Part shown: positions 50,693-60,297 of the stretch, piece by piece
How positions within the stretch are numbered: the first letter of the stretch is position 1
Layout: each line of letters opens with the position of its first letter
NCBI GenBank assembly: GCA_017405115.1
Contig: JAFRBA010000056.1
Span: 94,059-158,058, forward strand
Reading direction: 5' to 3'
Length of the DNA stretch: 64,000 bases
DNA from: Kiritimatiellia bacterium
Lineage (GTDB): Bacteria > Verrucomicrobiota > Kiritimatiellia > RFP12 > UBA1067
Made by a program: the position numbers and the translations under genes
Notes under the pieces: generated by a model
Told to the model about the DNA's origin: nothing
What the model saw: only the letters and a program-made list of their open reading frames with translations
Databases searched by the model: none

Positions 50693-52105
50693 ATGGAAAT
50701 CAGCAAACGCGAATTCCTGAGAAAGCTGGGCGTCGGCGGCATTGCGTTAGCAGGCGGCATTGCCTTCGGTGACGAGGGCACAGGAAAAAAGGGATCGAAA
50801 ATTACGGGCGAGGGAGATCCCTTCTACCCGAACTGCAACAACATCCATACGATTCCGCATATGCCGACGGACGTGGAGAGCGCGACGCTCCGGGACGGGA
50901 AGGTGATACAGCCTGCGCGTGAAGTTCCGGTGTTCCACGAGACGGACGTCGTGGTCGTCGGTGGCGGTCCGGCCGGCTATGCTGCGGCGGTGGCTTCGGC
51001 GCGCACGGGTGCGAAGACGGCCCTCATCGAGCGCTACGGCAGTCTGGGAGGGCTTTTCTCGAACGGCATGGTGCTGATTCTCATCGGTAGCGGCGACATT
51101 CGCCCTGGCCATTGCGAGCTGGTGACGCGCGGCCTTATGGAGGATCTCATCGAGAAGGCGAAGGCGATGGGGCCGCACGCCTATTACACGGACAAGCGTC
51201 ATACCGTCACGCAGCCGACGATTGGCGCAGAGGCGATAAAGGTCATAATGGACCGCACATGCCGCGCCGAGAAGAACCTGGAGGTGTTCTTCCACGCATG
51301 GGGCGTAGACGTCATCCAGACCGGCAACGTCGTGCGCGGCGTTGTCTTCGAGTCCAAGCAGGGTCGGCAGGCAATACTGGCCAGGCGCGTCGTCGACTGC
51401 ACTGGCGACGGCGACGTATTCTTCCAGGCCGGCGCGAACTACCGCCAGATATCGCATTCGATTGGCTACGTCTACCAGATCGGCGGACTGGACACCGTTC
51501 CTCGGGAGTCGGCGATGTCGCGCGAGGCGCGCCAGGCGTATTTCCCCGTTGGGAGGAATCAGCCGCTTCCTGGTGCATACTGGAGCAACAATGGCGGCCA
51601 GGTTGGAAACGGCCTGGACATCCGCACACTCACGGCCGTCGAGTTCGAGATGCGAGAGAAGGCGTGGACGCAGACGGACAAGATGCGCAAGACGCCAGGC
51701 TACGAGAATACGTTCCTTATGAACACCTGCTCCCAGATTGGTGTTCGTGCGACGCGTCTGCTGGAGGCGGAGCATGTGCTGACCAAGGCCGAGGCCGAGG
51801 CGGAGATGAAGTTTGACGATGCGATCGGCATGTCGGGTGACGACTGCCGCCTGCGTCCGCCGTTTCAGATTCCCTACCGTGCGCTTCTCCCGAAAAACCT
51901 GGAGAATCTGCTTGTCGCGGGCCGGTGCGCCGGGTATGCGCCGGATCTCATCGACAGAACGCGCCTCATTCCTGTATGTGTCGTGACTGGACAGGCCGCC
52001 GGAACGGCGGCGGCCCTGTCGGTGTTGTCCGGCAAGTCGGTGCGCGAGGTCGATACGGCGCGCCTCCGCCAGCAGCTTGAGAAGGACGGAGCGTACATCG
52101 CATGA
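50693..52105 (+). CDS. Tat-exported FAD-dependent oxidoreductase
   Basis: This 470-residue protein starts with a Tat-like signal (SKREFLRKLGVGGIALAGG, with Lys-Arg in place of Arg-Arg). The Rossmann FAD site follows (TDVVVVGGGPAGYAAAVASAR, ERYGSLGG), and late conserved blocks are VDCTGDGDVF, NLLVAGRCAG and VTGQAAGTAAALS. This is the FAD_oxidored (PF12831) family, abundant near glycan genes of Planctomycetes and relatives. The substrate is unknown, and oxidation of a sugar or a cyclitol is plausible. The stop overlaps the start of the GH31 fusion (ATGA), so the two are co-translated. Confidence 0.82.
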   Translation: MEISKREFLRKLGVGGIALAGGIAFGDEGTGKKGSKITGEGDPFYPNCNNIHTIPHMPTDVESATLRDGKVIQPAREVPVFHETDVVVVGGGPAGYAAAVASARTGAKTALIERYGSLGGLFSNGMVLILIGSGDIRPGHCELVTRGLMEDLIEKAKAMGPHAYYTDKRHTVTQPTIGAEAIKVIMDRTCRAEKNLEVFFHAWGVDVIQTGNVVRGVVFESKQGRQAILARRVVDCTGDGDVFFQAGANYRQISHSIGYVYQIGGLDTVPRESAMSREARQAYFPVGRNQPLPGAYWSNNGGQVGNGLDIRTLTAVEFEMREKAWTQTDKMRKTPGYENTFLMNTCSQIGVRATRLLEAEHVLTKAEAEAEMKFDDAIGMSGDDCRLRPPFQIPYRALLPKNLENLLVAGRCAGYAPDLIDRTRLIPVCVVTGQAAGTAAALSVLSGKSVREVDTARLRQQLEKDGAYIA

Positions 52106-55100
52106 AGCGACTTCTTTTTTGCCTGTCGCTCTTGTCCGCTGGCGCAGGCCTGTCGGAAGCGCTTGATCCCAAAGCTGATGCTGCGGCTGAAGTGCGCGTC
52201 GGCAATGCGCGCTTCACAGTCCTTACAGATAGATTGCTGCGTATGGAATGGAGCGAGGACGGGCGCTTCGAGGACCGTGCCACGCTGACGTTTGTCAATC
52301 GCCGCCTTCCGGTTCCGAAGTTCAAGGTTGTGCGGAAAGGGGATGGCGTTGTCATTGATACTGGACGGCTGAAACTCGTTTACCGCGGAGGCCGCTTTGC
52401 GCCGGAGACTCTTTCTGTTGACGGCTGGAAGTTTGGAGATGCTGATGCGGGAAATCTTCTCGGCACGGCTCGGACAGTTGACGAAGTCGGTTCGTTGGAC
52501 GCTCTTTTGCCGCGCATGGAGAAGGGAATTCTTTCGCGGAATGGCTGGGCTGTCGTGGATGATTCCACGAACCATGTTTTCGTTGCCTCGCATAACCATT
52601 GGAAGAGTTGGGTCGAACCGCGTCCGCAGGGCGACAGGATAGATCTATACTATTTCGGATATGGACATGACTACAAGGGTGCACTCGCCGACTATGTGAA
52701 GGTCGCCGGACGCATTGCCTTGCCTCCTAAATGGTGCTTTGGCTACTGGTGGAGCCGATATTGGCTTTATTCCGACCGTGAAGTCAAGGAGCTTGTTTCT
52801 ACAATCAAGTCAATGGACGTGCCGATGGACGTGATGATTCTCGATATGGACTGGCACGAGACATGGGAATGTGGCAAGTATGGCTTGGGCAAGGCTTGTC
52901 CACGCGACGAGTTTGGCCAAAAGCCCGGCTGGACGGGCTATACGTGGAATCGTCGTCTCTTTCCGAATCCAAGCGAGACGCTTGGCTGGCTGCATGCGCA
53001 TGGTCTCAAAGTCGGTGCAAATCTCCATCCGGCAAGCGGTATCGAGCCACGCGAGGACTGCTACGCCGCGTTCAAGCGCGACTATGGCTGGGCGGGAGAT
53101 GGCTCAATTCCTTATCGCATGACAGATCCGAAGTGGGCGGATGTGTATTTCAAGGATGTCCTTGGACCGATAGAGCGCCAGGGCATTGACTTCTGGTGGC
53201 TCGACTGGCAGCAGTGGCTGACGGACAAGGACGTGCCGGGCCTCTCGAACACTTTTTGGCTCAATCATGTTTTTGCGCACCACCAGACGGAGCGGGGTAC
53301 GGGGAATTTGCGCCCGTTCATCTACCATCGCTGGGGAGGACTTGGCTCGCACCGATATCAAATCGGTTTTTCGGGCGACAGCATTGTCTCTTGGGATACG
53401 CTCGCCTATATGCCGTGGTTCACAGCGACGTCATCGAATGTCGGCTATGGCTATTGGGGACATGATCTCGGCGGGCACATGGCTCCCGTTAAGCCGACGC
53501 TCGGCAAGGACGGCGACCTGTTCCTTCGGTGGCTGCAGGCAGGCGTGTTTCAGCCGATCTTTAAGACGCATTCAAGCTGTGACCCAAGCATCGAACGACG
53601 TTTCTGGCAGTATCCCGAGGAGATGAACGAATTGCGCTCGGCCATTCGTCTGCGATATCGGCTTGTCCCATACATCTATACCCAGGCGCGGACGGCGTGG
53701 GAAACAGGGGTCTCGCTCTGCAGGCCGATGTACTACGACTGGCCAGAAGATGGACGGGCCTACGAGACGACGACGCGCCAGTATATGTTCGGTGACAAAA
53801 TTCTCGCAGGGACGATTGCCGCGCCTAAGGATCCTGTGACGCACCTTTCTACGTGTACGTTCTGGCTGCCGAAAGGGGATTGGTTTGATGTAGAGACGGG
53901 AACCATCCTAAAGGGAAACTGCACGCGTGTTTTTCTGCGTACGAAGCGAGAGAATACTTGGTTCGTAAAGGCTGGCACAATTCTGCCGCTTTATCCAGAC
54001 GATCTTACAAGCATCCAGACGGCCAATCCGGAGAAGATGGTGCTTGCGGTCTGCCCTGGTGCCACTATGGGCGATGGTGAACTATACGAGGATGCGGGTG
54101 CCTCCGCCGACTATGCGACGGCATTTGCGAAGACACGATTCGCGGGAAGCCAGAAAGGAACGACTTACACGCTTAGCATCGGTGCGATACAGGGCACATT
54201 TCCGGGATTGCCCGAGACGCGCACATGGGAGATTCGCTTTGTGAACCGGATGCCTCCTCGTGCTGTCACAGTCAATGGCCGTCCATCAAGTTGGACGTAT
54301 GTGGGCGACGACCTGACGCTCGTAGTTAGGACACCATCAGTTCGGACTGATGCAGAGACGGTGATTGAAGTCTCATGGACGGAGCGAGACTTGGCGGACG
54401 AACGCCGTCTTGACGGCAAACGCGGATTGCTCAATCGAGCACTTGATGCAGGTGCTGAACTTAAGGTCCAGACGCGGCAGGTCTTTGTCGGCGCAAACTT
54501 GCCGAACGAGTTCCTTGATTTTTCGCAGCTTGGATCTCAGTTGTCGACTTGGCCTGAACGGGCGCACGAGCTACTGGATGAATTCGATGCGGCATTTCAG
54601 GCATTCCCGGCTGTTTTTGCCCAGCGTTCGGGTCGCTTTGACCAGGACTTCGTGCGGCGGTTCCGTATCCAGCTCGGGCTTTTTTCGGAACCGTATGCTG
54701 ACGATGAGGTGTTTGTCGGCCATTATCGAGAGGCGGCGCTTGCGCTGGCAAAGCAGAAGACACGCGAACTTGGCGGCGGGCGCATTGCCGTTGGCGGCAA
54801 GTTCAGAGGTCATTTCCAGGGCGATGCAGTGTCGAGCGTCTTCTGGGCAATCGAGACGAAGAAGGGGGAGTTCCCGATAACCGAGACGCTGGACAACTTC
54901 TACCGCTTCGCCGATTCCGACGGATTCATCAACCGCGAGTACGCAGAGGACGGCACTCCGGTCTGGAACAGTGCGCATCCGATTTCGTTTATCACGCCGA
55001 TGCTCGCCTGGGGCGAACTGGCAATTGCAGACAGCCCAACGCACGCCGAGCCGGGACGGTTGGCAAGTGTCTATCCGGCATTGGTCAGGCATCATGCCGT

Positions 55101-55947
55101 TTGCCGAAGCCGCTGGCGTCGTGCCGACGGGATGTATTATTCTTCGCCGCTCGGCAGCGGACTGGACGATTTGCCGCGTTGGCCACGTGGCTGGACGAAG
55201 GAACAGTTGGCGGACGGCGGAATTCCCTTCACGAGGGAATGCCTGACGCCAAGGTTTTCGCATATGTGGGACGAATGGGCTAAAGGGCATGCGTGGATGG
55301 AGGGGTGGAACAAGCAGATTGGCTGGATAGACATTTCGTCTGCCATGGCCCTGGATGCGAAGTGCCTGGCGGAAATAGCCGACCGCCTCGGACGCTTGGA
55401 CGAAGCCGCATCTTACCGACGGGAACATGCCGAGCTCAGGGAACTCATCAACCGGCTGTGCTGGGACGAGGACCTTGGCTTTTACTGCGACGTGATGTCC
55501 GACGGCACGACAGTGAAGCGTCGTCATCTGGGAGCGTTGTGGACACTTGTCGCCGGAGTCGCGACGCCAGAACGCGTCCGGCGCATGATGGAATCGCTCT
55601 TCGATCCAAATGTCTTCTACCGCACTGTTCCGCTTGCCTCGCTCGAGCGCGGCGATCCTGACTACGTTTCCGAGCGGTTCTACTGGCGTGGTCCGGCTTG
55701 GCCGCGTCTCAACAACCTGGCGATTCGCGGGCTCTTGTCCTATGGGTTCAGGGCTGAAGCCGAACGTCTGGCGCGGAGGTGGTATGATGCGTGTGCGTCT
55801 CTGTTCGTGCGGTTTGGTGGCTTTTACGAGAATGTTTCCTCGGAACAGCTCGACTGTCCGAAGACCCATATGTGTGCGCCAGACTACACGGGCGATGCTT
55901 GCCTGACGCCGGTTGCGTTCCCGGAGCTGTTCAGATGGGGAAAGTGA
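52102..55947 (+). CDS. Secreted GH31 alpha-glycosidase fused to an alpha/alpha-barrel (GH63/trehalase-like) glycosidase
   Basis: This 1281-residue protein has a Sec signal (RLLFCLSLLSAGAGLSEA). Residues about 25-780 are a GH31 enzyme: VPMDVMILDMDWHETW, the nucleophile Asp in FWWLDWQQW, the acid/base Asp in IGFSGDSIVSW, and a C-terminal beta domain. From about residue 800 a second catalytic-type module appears, an (alpha/alpha)6 barrel related to GH63/GH37/trehalase. Its blocks are GGKFRGHFQGDAVSSVFWAIE, GLDDLPRW, QIGWIDISSAMALDAKCLAEIA, DLGFYCDV, FYWRGPAWPRLNNLAI and YENVSSEQL. Both modules usually exist as separate proteins that cleave alpha-linked gluco-type sugars. The fusion suggests stepwise attack on one substrate. 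The start overlaps the oxidoreductase stop. Confidence 0.84.
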   Translation: MKRLLFCLSLLSAGAGLSEALDPKADAAAEVRVGNARFTVLTDRLLRMEWSEDGRFEDRATLTFVNRRLPVPKFKVVRKGDGVVIDTGRLKLVYRGGRFAPETLSVDGWKFGDADAGNLLGTARTVDEVGSLDALLPRMEKGILSRNGWAVVDDSTNHVFVASHNHWKSWVEPRPQGDRIDLYYFGYGHDYKGALADYVKVAGRIALPPKWCFGYWWSRYWLYSDREVKELVSTIKSMDVPMDVMILDMDWHETWECGKYGLGKACPRDEFGQKPGWTGYTWNRRLFPNPSETLGWLHAHGLKVGANLHPASGIEPREDCYAAFKRDYGWAGDGSIPYRMTDPKWADVYFKDVLGPIERQGIDFWWLDWQQWLTDKDVPGLSNTFWLNHVFAHHQTERGTGNLRPFIYHRWGGLGSHRYQIGFSGDSIVSWDTLAYMPWFTATSSNVGYGYWGHDLGGHMAPVKPTLGKDGDLFLRWLQAGVFQPIFKTHSSCDPSIERRFWQYPEEMNELRSAIRLRYRLVPYIYTQARTAWETGVSLCRPMYYDWPEDGRAYETTTRQYMFGDKILAGTIAAPKDPVTHLSTCTFWLPKGDWFDVETGTILKGNCTRVFLRTKRENTWFVKAGTILPLYPDDLTSIQTANPEKMVLAVCPGATMGDGELYEDAGASADYATAFAKTRFAGSQKGTTYTLSIGAIQGTFPGLPETRTWEIRFVNRMPPRAVTVNGRPSSWTYVGDDLTLVVRTPSVRTDAETVIEVSWTERDLADERRLDGKRGLLNRALDAGAELKVQTRQVFVGANLPNEFLDFSQLGSQLSTWPERAHELLDEFDAAFQAFPAVFAQRSGRFDQDFVRRFRIQLGLFSEPYADDEVFVGHYREAALALAKQKTRELGGGRIAVGGKFRGHFQGDAVSSVFWAIETKKGEFPITETLDNFYRFADSDGFINREYAEDGTPVWNSAHPISFITPMLAWGELAIADSPTHAEPGRLASVYPALVRHHAVCRSRWRRADGMYYSSPLGSGLDDLPRWPRGWTKEQLADGGIPFTRECLTPRFSHMWDEWAKGHAWMEGWNKQIGWIDISSAMALDAKCLAEIADRLGRLDEAASYRREHAELRELINRLCWDEDLGFYCDVMSDGTTVKRRHLGALWTLVAGVATPERVRRMMESLFDPNVFYRTVPLASLERGDPDYVSERFYWRGPAWPRLNNLAIRGLLSYGFRAEAERLARRWYDACASLFVRFGGFYENVSSEQLDCPKTHMCAPDYTGDACLTPVAFPELFRWGK

Positions 55948-55981
55948 AATGGCAATTGACTTTCGTGAAAGGAGAAATGCA

Positions 55982-57424
55982 ATGAAGTTGAAAGTTGCCT
56001 CTCTGAGGCGTTTGGGCGTCTGCTGCCTTGCGTGGACGTCGGTCTGCGGGGCCGTTTTCGCCACCGAATTCCCGACGGTGAAGGTGAAGTGGTTCGAGAC
56101 GGCAATCACTCCAGAGATTGGCACTCTCATCGCCGGCTACGAGGAGCACGACGTCTCGACGAGCAAGTTCGACGACCTCATGGCGATCGGGCTGTGCGTT
56201 AATGACGGATCGAACAAGGTGATGCTCGTTTCGCTCGACCTCATCGGACTCGACGCGGAGTCCATCGCGGAGATCCGCCGCAGGGTCTCCGCCGCCACCG
56301 GCGTTCCCGCCGGCGGCGTCATGGTGACGTGCACTCACACGCATCAGGGCCCGCACACGCGCATCTACTCGAGACGCAACGCCATCACGGGCGAGAAGAC
56401 CGCCTACGACGACCGGCCCGGCAGCATCGATTCGCAGTACATGGAGTTCCTGTTCGCCCGCATAGAGGAGGCCGCGAAGGGACTGGAGGCGCGCGAATGG
56501 GAGCCGTGCAGCGTCGGATACTATTCGCAGAGCTGCGACGAGAACCGCAACCGCCGCTACACGACGAGCGAGAACAGGGCGTCGTTCAATGCGCATCGCC
56601 CGTTCCTGCACCGCATAACCGACGGCATCGCGGACAAGGAGCTTGGAACGGTCGTCTTCCTCGACAAGGACTTCCGTCCGGTCTACGTCATAGGGAACTA
56701 CGCCGCACATGCGCTGACGGCGCACGCCCCCGGCGCGGGCGGACTCCGCATATCATCCGACTTTCCGGGCTTCTACCGGCGCTACATCAGGACGGAGACC
56801 GGCGCGAAGGCGATGTTCGTGCAGGGCGCGGCGGGCGATCTCGTGACGAAGGACGACGAGTGCGGCAGCGCCGCCGCCCGCAAGGTCGGCGAAAACCTGG
56901 CGATGGCCTCGATCACGGGCATCATCTCGGTCCAGCGGTGCTACGAGCGCTACGGGCTTGCGAAGCCACGCGTCGGCTGGGATCTCCGGTCCTTCACGTC
57001 GCCGCTCCGCAGGAAGTGGCGGGAGATGACGGGGAACGCCGAGCAGTCGTTCGACGTGCAGTGTCTGGCGATCGGCGATGTCTGCTTCGTGGGATTCCCC
57101 GGCGAGCTCGTAAGCGAGCTGGGGCTGGAGGTGAAGTGGAACAGCCCGTTCGCCCGGACGTACATCGCCTATCTGGCGACCGGCTACTGCGGCTATATCG
57201 TTCCGCCCAACCTGATGGCCGCCGGAGGCTACGAAGCGCAGAGCCAGCGCTTTGCCTCGCGGGACGTCCTGAAGATGGTCAAGACGGCGTCAGACGCGAT
57301 GTTCGACCTCCGTTCCCGGCTGTTCCCGGAGGATGATGTCGGGGACGACCCGTATCCGGACAACCGGAATGCGCCGCTTGTAGACGTGCCTGGCATGCAC
57401 AAGGGCTCGAAGTGGGACCGGTGA
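55982..57424 (+). CDS. Neutral/alkaline ceramidase family protein, secreted
   Basis: This 480-residue protein has an N-terminal signal (RRLGVCCLAWTSVCGAVFA). The mature part fits the catalytic domain of the neutral/alkaline non-lysosomal ceramidase family: AITPEIGTLIAGYEEHD, MLVSLDLIGLD, the zinc-type block VTCTHTHQGPHTR, NYAAHA, FVQGAAGDLVTKDDE and GFPGELVSELG. It lacks the C-terminal Ig-like domain of full ceramidases (usual length 650 or more). Such short homologues are frequent in PVC genomes, and their real substrates are mostly untested. It sits in the operon after the GH31 fusion and four bases before the acyltransferase gene. An in-frame extension to 55913 lacks a ribosome site. Confidence 0.82.
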   Translation: MKLKVASLRRLGVCCLAWTSVCGAVFATEFPTVKVKWFETAITPEIGTLIAGYEEHDVSTSKFDDLMAIGLCVNDGSNKVMLVSLDLIGLDAESIAEIRRRVSAATGVPAGGVMVTCTHTHQGPHTRIYSRRNAITGEKTAYDDRPGSIDSQYMEFLFARIEEAAKGLEAREWEPCSVGYYSQSCDENRNRRYTTSENRASFNAHRPFLHRITDGIADKELGTVVFLDKDFRPVYVIGNYAAHALTAHAPGAGGLRISSDFPGFYRRYIRTETGAKAMFVQGAAGDLVTKDDECGSAAARKVGENLAMASITGIISVQRCYERYGLAKPRVGWDLRSFTSPLRRKWREMTGNAEQSFDVQCLAIGDVCFVGFPGELVSELGLEVKWNSPFARTYIAYLATGYCGYIVPPNLMAAGGYEAQSQRFASRDVLKMVKTASDAMFDLRSRLFPEDDVGDDPYPDNRNAPLVDVPGMHKGSKWDR

Positions 57425-57427
57425 GGG

Positions 57428-58567
57428 ATGAACAGGGAGAATCGACTCGAGTCGCTTGACGTCCTTCGCGGCTTCGACATGTTCTTCATACTGCTGCCCG
57501 ACCCCGTGCCGTGCATCGTGGTCACGTTCCTTGCGATGTTCGGACTCGAGCATTCGGCGTTCGCGCTGCAGTTCGACCACTGTGCATGGAACGGACTCAG
57601 GTTCTACGACTGCATATTCCCGCTCTTCCTGTTCATATCAGGCGTGACGTTTCCGTTCTCGCTCGCCTCGCAGCGGGCATGGGGGGTGCCGACGGCGCGG
57701 ATCGCGCTCAGGATTCTGCGCCGGGCGGCGGTCCTGTTCCTCATGGGCGCGATGCTGTGGACCGTCATAGACGGGACGCTGGAGAAGAACGTCCTCTCCT
57801 TCGAGTGGGAGCATTTCCGCGTATGGAGCGTCATCGGGCGTATCGGGATCGCATGGGGCGCGGCGGCTCTCCTCCATGTATTTCTCGGGAAGGGGGCGCG
57901 CATTGGCGTCGCGGCCGCCATACTGGTCGGCATGTGGATCGTGATGCGATTCGCGACTGCGCCGGGAGCGCCGGCGGGAGTGAACCCGATGGAGGCGCGG
58001 GAATGGCTCTTCTGCGACTGGGTGGACGTGAACTTCCTGACGACGGCGCACAGGCCGGAAGGCGGCTTCACCACGATCACCATGGTCGCGACGGCGATGT
58101 TCGGTATGTTCGCGGGCGAGATCCTGACTTCGCAATCCTCCCAGCGGCAGAAGGCCGCACAGCTTGTCCTTTTCGCGCTAGGCCTTGTATCGTCCGGCCT
58201 TCTCATGGCGTTCGCCTTCGGGCCGTATTCGCTTCCGGTAAACAAGCCGGTGTGGACGAGTTCCTTCGCTTTGGTCGCCGGCGGAATATCGGCCGGGCTT
58301 CTCGCGCTCTTCTACTGGGTCGTAGATATTCTCGGCTGGCGCAGATGGGGCTTCTTCTTCAAGGTAATCGGAATGAACGCGATAACGGCATATATCCTTG
58401 TGCGCACCATATTCAACTGGCAGTTCGAGTCGCAGTATTTCTTCGGAGGCATCGCCTCCCTGCTGCCGCAGGCTGTGGGCGATTTCGTCACCCAGGCGGG
58501 GATGATGGCGATTGTCTGGCTGTTCCTCTACTGGCTCTATCGGAAAGGCGCGTTCCTGCGCGTCTGA
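57428..58567 (+). CDS. HGSNAT-type membrane acyltransferase (DUF5009/COG4299)
   Basis: This 379-residue inner-membrane protein has about ten hydrophobic segments. The opening ENRLESLDVLRGFDMFFILL and the block HCAWNGLRFYDCIFPLFLFISGVTFPFS are characteristic of the family containing human heparan-alpha-glucosaminide N-acetyltransferase. In bacteria these proteins are thought to move acyl groups across the membrane onto periplasmic amino sugars. The gene ends the operon that starts at 44401, so acetylation of a glucosamine unit before or after cleavage is a reasonable idea, but unproven. Confidence 0.82.
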   Translation: MNRENRLESLDVLRGFDMFFILLPDPVPCIVVTFLAMFGLEHSAFALQFDHCAWNGLRFYDCIFPLFLFISGVTFPFSLASQRAWGVPTARIALRILRRAAVLFLMGAMLWTVIDGTLEKNVLSFEWEHFRVWSVIGRIGIAWGAAALLHVFLGKGARIGVAAAILVGMWIVMRFATAPGAPAGVNPMEAREWLFCDWVDVNFLTTAHRPEGGFTTITMVATAMFGMFAGEILTSQSSQRQKAAQLVLFALGLVSSGLLMAFAFGPYSLPVNKPVWTSSFALVAGGISAGLLALFYWVVDILGWRRWGFFFKVIGMNAITAYILVRTIFNWQFESQYFFGGIASLLPQAVGDFVTQAGMMAIVWLFLYWLYRKGAFLRV

Positions 58568-58594
58568 CCGCTGTCGCACGTCTGCGCGGATTTA

Positions 58595-58603
58595 TGGTAT
58601 AAT
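58595..58603 (+). promoter_or_regulatory. Extended -10 TGGTATAAT of a leaderless gene
   Basis: The box ends just seven bases before ATG 58611. Normal initiation 6-8 bases after the hexamer falls on or next to the A of the ATG, so the mRNA should be leaderless. Confidence 0.7.
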
Positions 58604-58610
58604 CTTAGGC

Positions 58611-60176
58611 ATGGAAAAGGTTGCGACAGACATATACACGTTTGCAGAACTGCGCAACGCGGGGTTCACGTACGTCGACAAGACCGACGAACTCTATGCG
58701 ATGGCGCATGGGGATTTCGGAAAGCAGTTCTTCATGGCGCGGCCGAGACGGTTCGGCAAGTCTCTCGCAGTTTCCACGCTGAAGGCGCTCTTCGAGGGAC
58801 GGCGTGACCTTTTCGAGGGGCTTGCCGTCGAGTCGAAGTGGGACTGGTCGAAGAAGTGGCCCGTGCTGCACCTCGACATGGGATCCATGCAGGCAGTGGA
58901 CGTCGCAGAGTTCCGCAAGCTGCTGGCGAGCCACCTGAAGGATCGCGCAAGGGAGCTGGGGGTCGGGGATGCAGAGGGGGACACGCCCGCCATAATGTTC
59001 AAGCGGCTCATCGACGCCCTCGCCGCGAAGTCGCCGGATGGCCGCATGGTGCTCCTGGTGGACGAGTACGACAAGCCGATCCTCGGCCACCTGATGAAGC
59101 CGGACGTCACTGAGTTCCGCGATGCGCTCAAGGCGTTCTACTCCGTCATAAAGACGCTTGAGTCGAAGCAGCGGTTCGCATTCATAACGGGCGTCAGCAA
59201 GTTCTCGAAGGTTTCCATTTTCTCCGACCTAAACAACCTGAACGACTGGACGATGGACGCCCGTTCGGCGACGCTGTTCGGATATACGCACGAAGAAGTG
59301 CTGAAATACTTCCCCGGGTGTATCCATGCCCTTGCGAAGGCGAACGGCATGACGGACGAGGCCGCTTTCGCCGAAGTGGTCAATTGGTACGACGGCTACA
59401 AGTTCGAGGAGAACGCCGAGCCTGTCATAAACCCCGTCTCGCTGGGACTGTGTTTTCAGAAGTGCAAGTTCGCCAACTACTGGTCGCAGACCGCGATGCC
59501 GACATTTCTCGTTGACATCCTGAAGAGCCGGCCGCTCGACTTCTCCTGCATCGACATCGACGAATCCGAACTCGGCAACTACGAGCCGGACAGGCCCAAG
59601 GGTGTGACGCTTCTCTATCAGACGGGATATCTGACGATAAAGTCCTTCCGCCAGATGCGAACATCGCGCCGCTACACACTGAAGTTCCCCAACCTTGAGG
59701 TCGAGAACTCGTTTCTCAAGGATATAGTGGGCGCGTACACGGGGCAGGATGACGGCAGGACTTCCGGATTTGCCTTTGCCGCCGGCGATGCGCTGTATGC
59801 CCACGACATGCCGAAGTTCATGAAGGCTCTGAAGTCGTTTTTCTCGGACATTCCCTATAGCCTCACCGACCGCCAGAACGAGCAGATGTGGCAGACGATC
59901 GTGTACGTCGTGCTTCGCTCCATCGGAGTGAACGTGGACGGCGAGGTGCAGACGAACGACGGGCGCATCGACATGGTCGTCGACCTCCCCGGCGACATCT
60001 ATATCGTGGAGTTCAAGCTCGACCGCCCCGCCGCAGAGGCGATGGAGCAGATCAAGGGCAAGGACTACGCGGGGAAGTATGCGCTTTCAGGGAAGCGCAT
60101 CACGCTGGTCGGCATTTCATTCTCCGCCGAGAAGCGCACGATTGTGGAAGATCTCGTCGAAGAACTTCATGCCTGA
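58611..60176 (+). CDS. AAA-ATPase-like protein with C-terminal PD-(D/E)XK nuclease domain
   Basis: This is a 521-residue cytoplasmic protein. The N-terminal AAA-ATPase_like domain starts with FAELRNAGFTYVDKTDELY and has a Walker-type loop ARPRRFGKSLAVSTL and LLVDEYDKPI. The C-terminal ~110 residues are a PDDEXK_9-type domain with DGRIDMVVDLP and YIVEFKLDRPA, giving the D...E-x-K core. These proteins occur in many copies in gut Bacteroidota and PVC genomes. Their function is unknown, and defence or mobile-element links have been suggested. The start MEKVATDIYTFAELR matches the family, which supports leaderless expression from 58595. It is separate from the operon before it. Confidence 0.86.
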   Translation: MEKVATDIYTFAELRNAGFTYVDKTDELYAMAHGDFGKQFFMARPRRFGKSLAVSTLKALFEGRRDLFEGLAVESKWDWSKKWPVLHLDMGSMQAVDVAEFRKLLASHLKDRARELGVGDAEGDTPAIMFKRLIDALAAKSPDGRMVLLVDEYDKPILGHLMKPDVTEFRDALKAFYSVIKTLESKQRFAFITGVSKFSKVSIFSDLNNLNDWTMDARSATLFGYTHEEVLKYFPGCIHALAKANGMTDEAAFAEVVNWYDGYKFEENAEPVINPVSLGLCFQKCKFANYWSQTAMPTFLVDILKSRPLDFSCIDIDESELGNYEPDRPKGVTLLYQTGYLTIKSFRQMRTSRRYTLKFPNLEVENSFLKDIVGAYTGQDDGRTSGFAFAAGDALYAHDMPKFMKALKSFFSDIPYSLTDRQNEQMWQTIVYVVLRSIGVNVDGEVQTNDGRIDMVVDLPGDIYIVEFKLDRPAAEAMEQIKGKDYAGKYALSGKRITLVGISFSAEKRTIVEDLVEELHA

Positions 60177-60242
60177 CGCTGTGGGCATAACTGACGCCAT
60201 GAACTTCGGCTACGCCTTAGAAAAGGTCTCTTGCGCATTCTT

Positions 60243-60275
60243 GCGGGCTGCGCATTGAAAACATGCAGAGCCCGC
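60243..60275 (+). terminator. Stem-loop downstream of the AAA/PD-(D/E)XK gene
   Basis: GCGGGCT (60243-60249) pairs with AGCCCGC (60269-60275), with a nested GCAT/ATGC stem (60252-60255 with 60263-60266). It lies 66 bases after the stop and before the panC promoter. There is no T-run, so termination is likely but not certain. Confidence 0.4.
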
Positions 60276-60297
60276 GGCGGACTTTCTCCCGTCGTTT

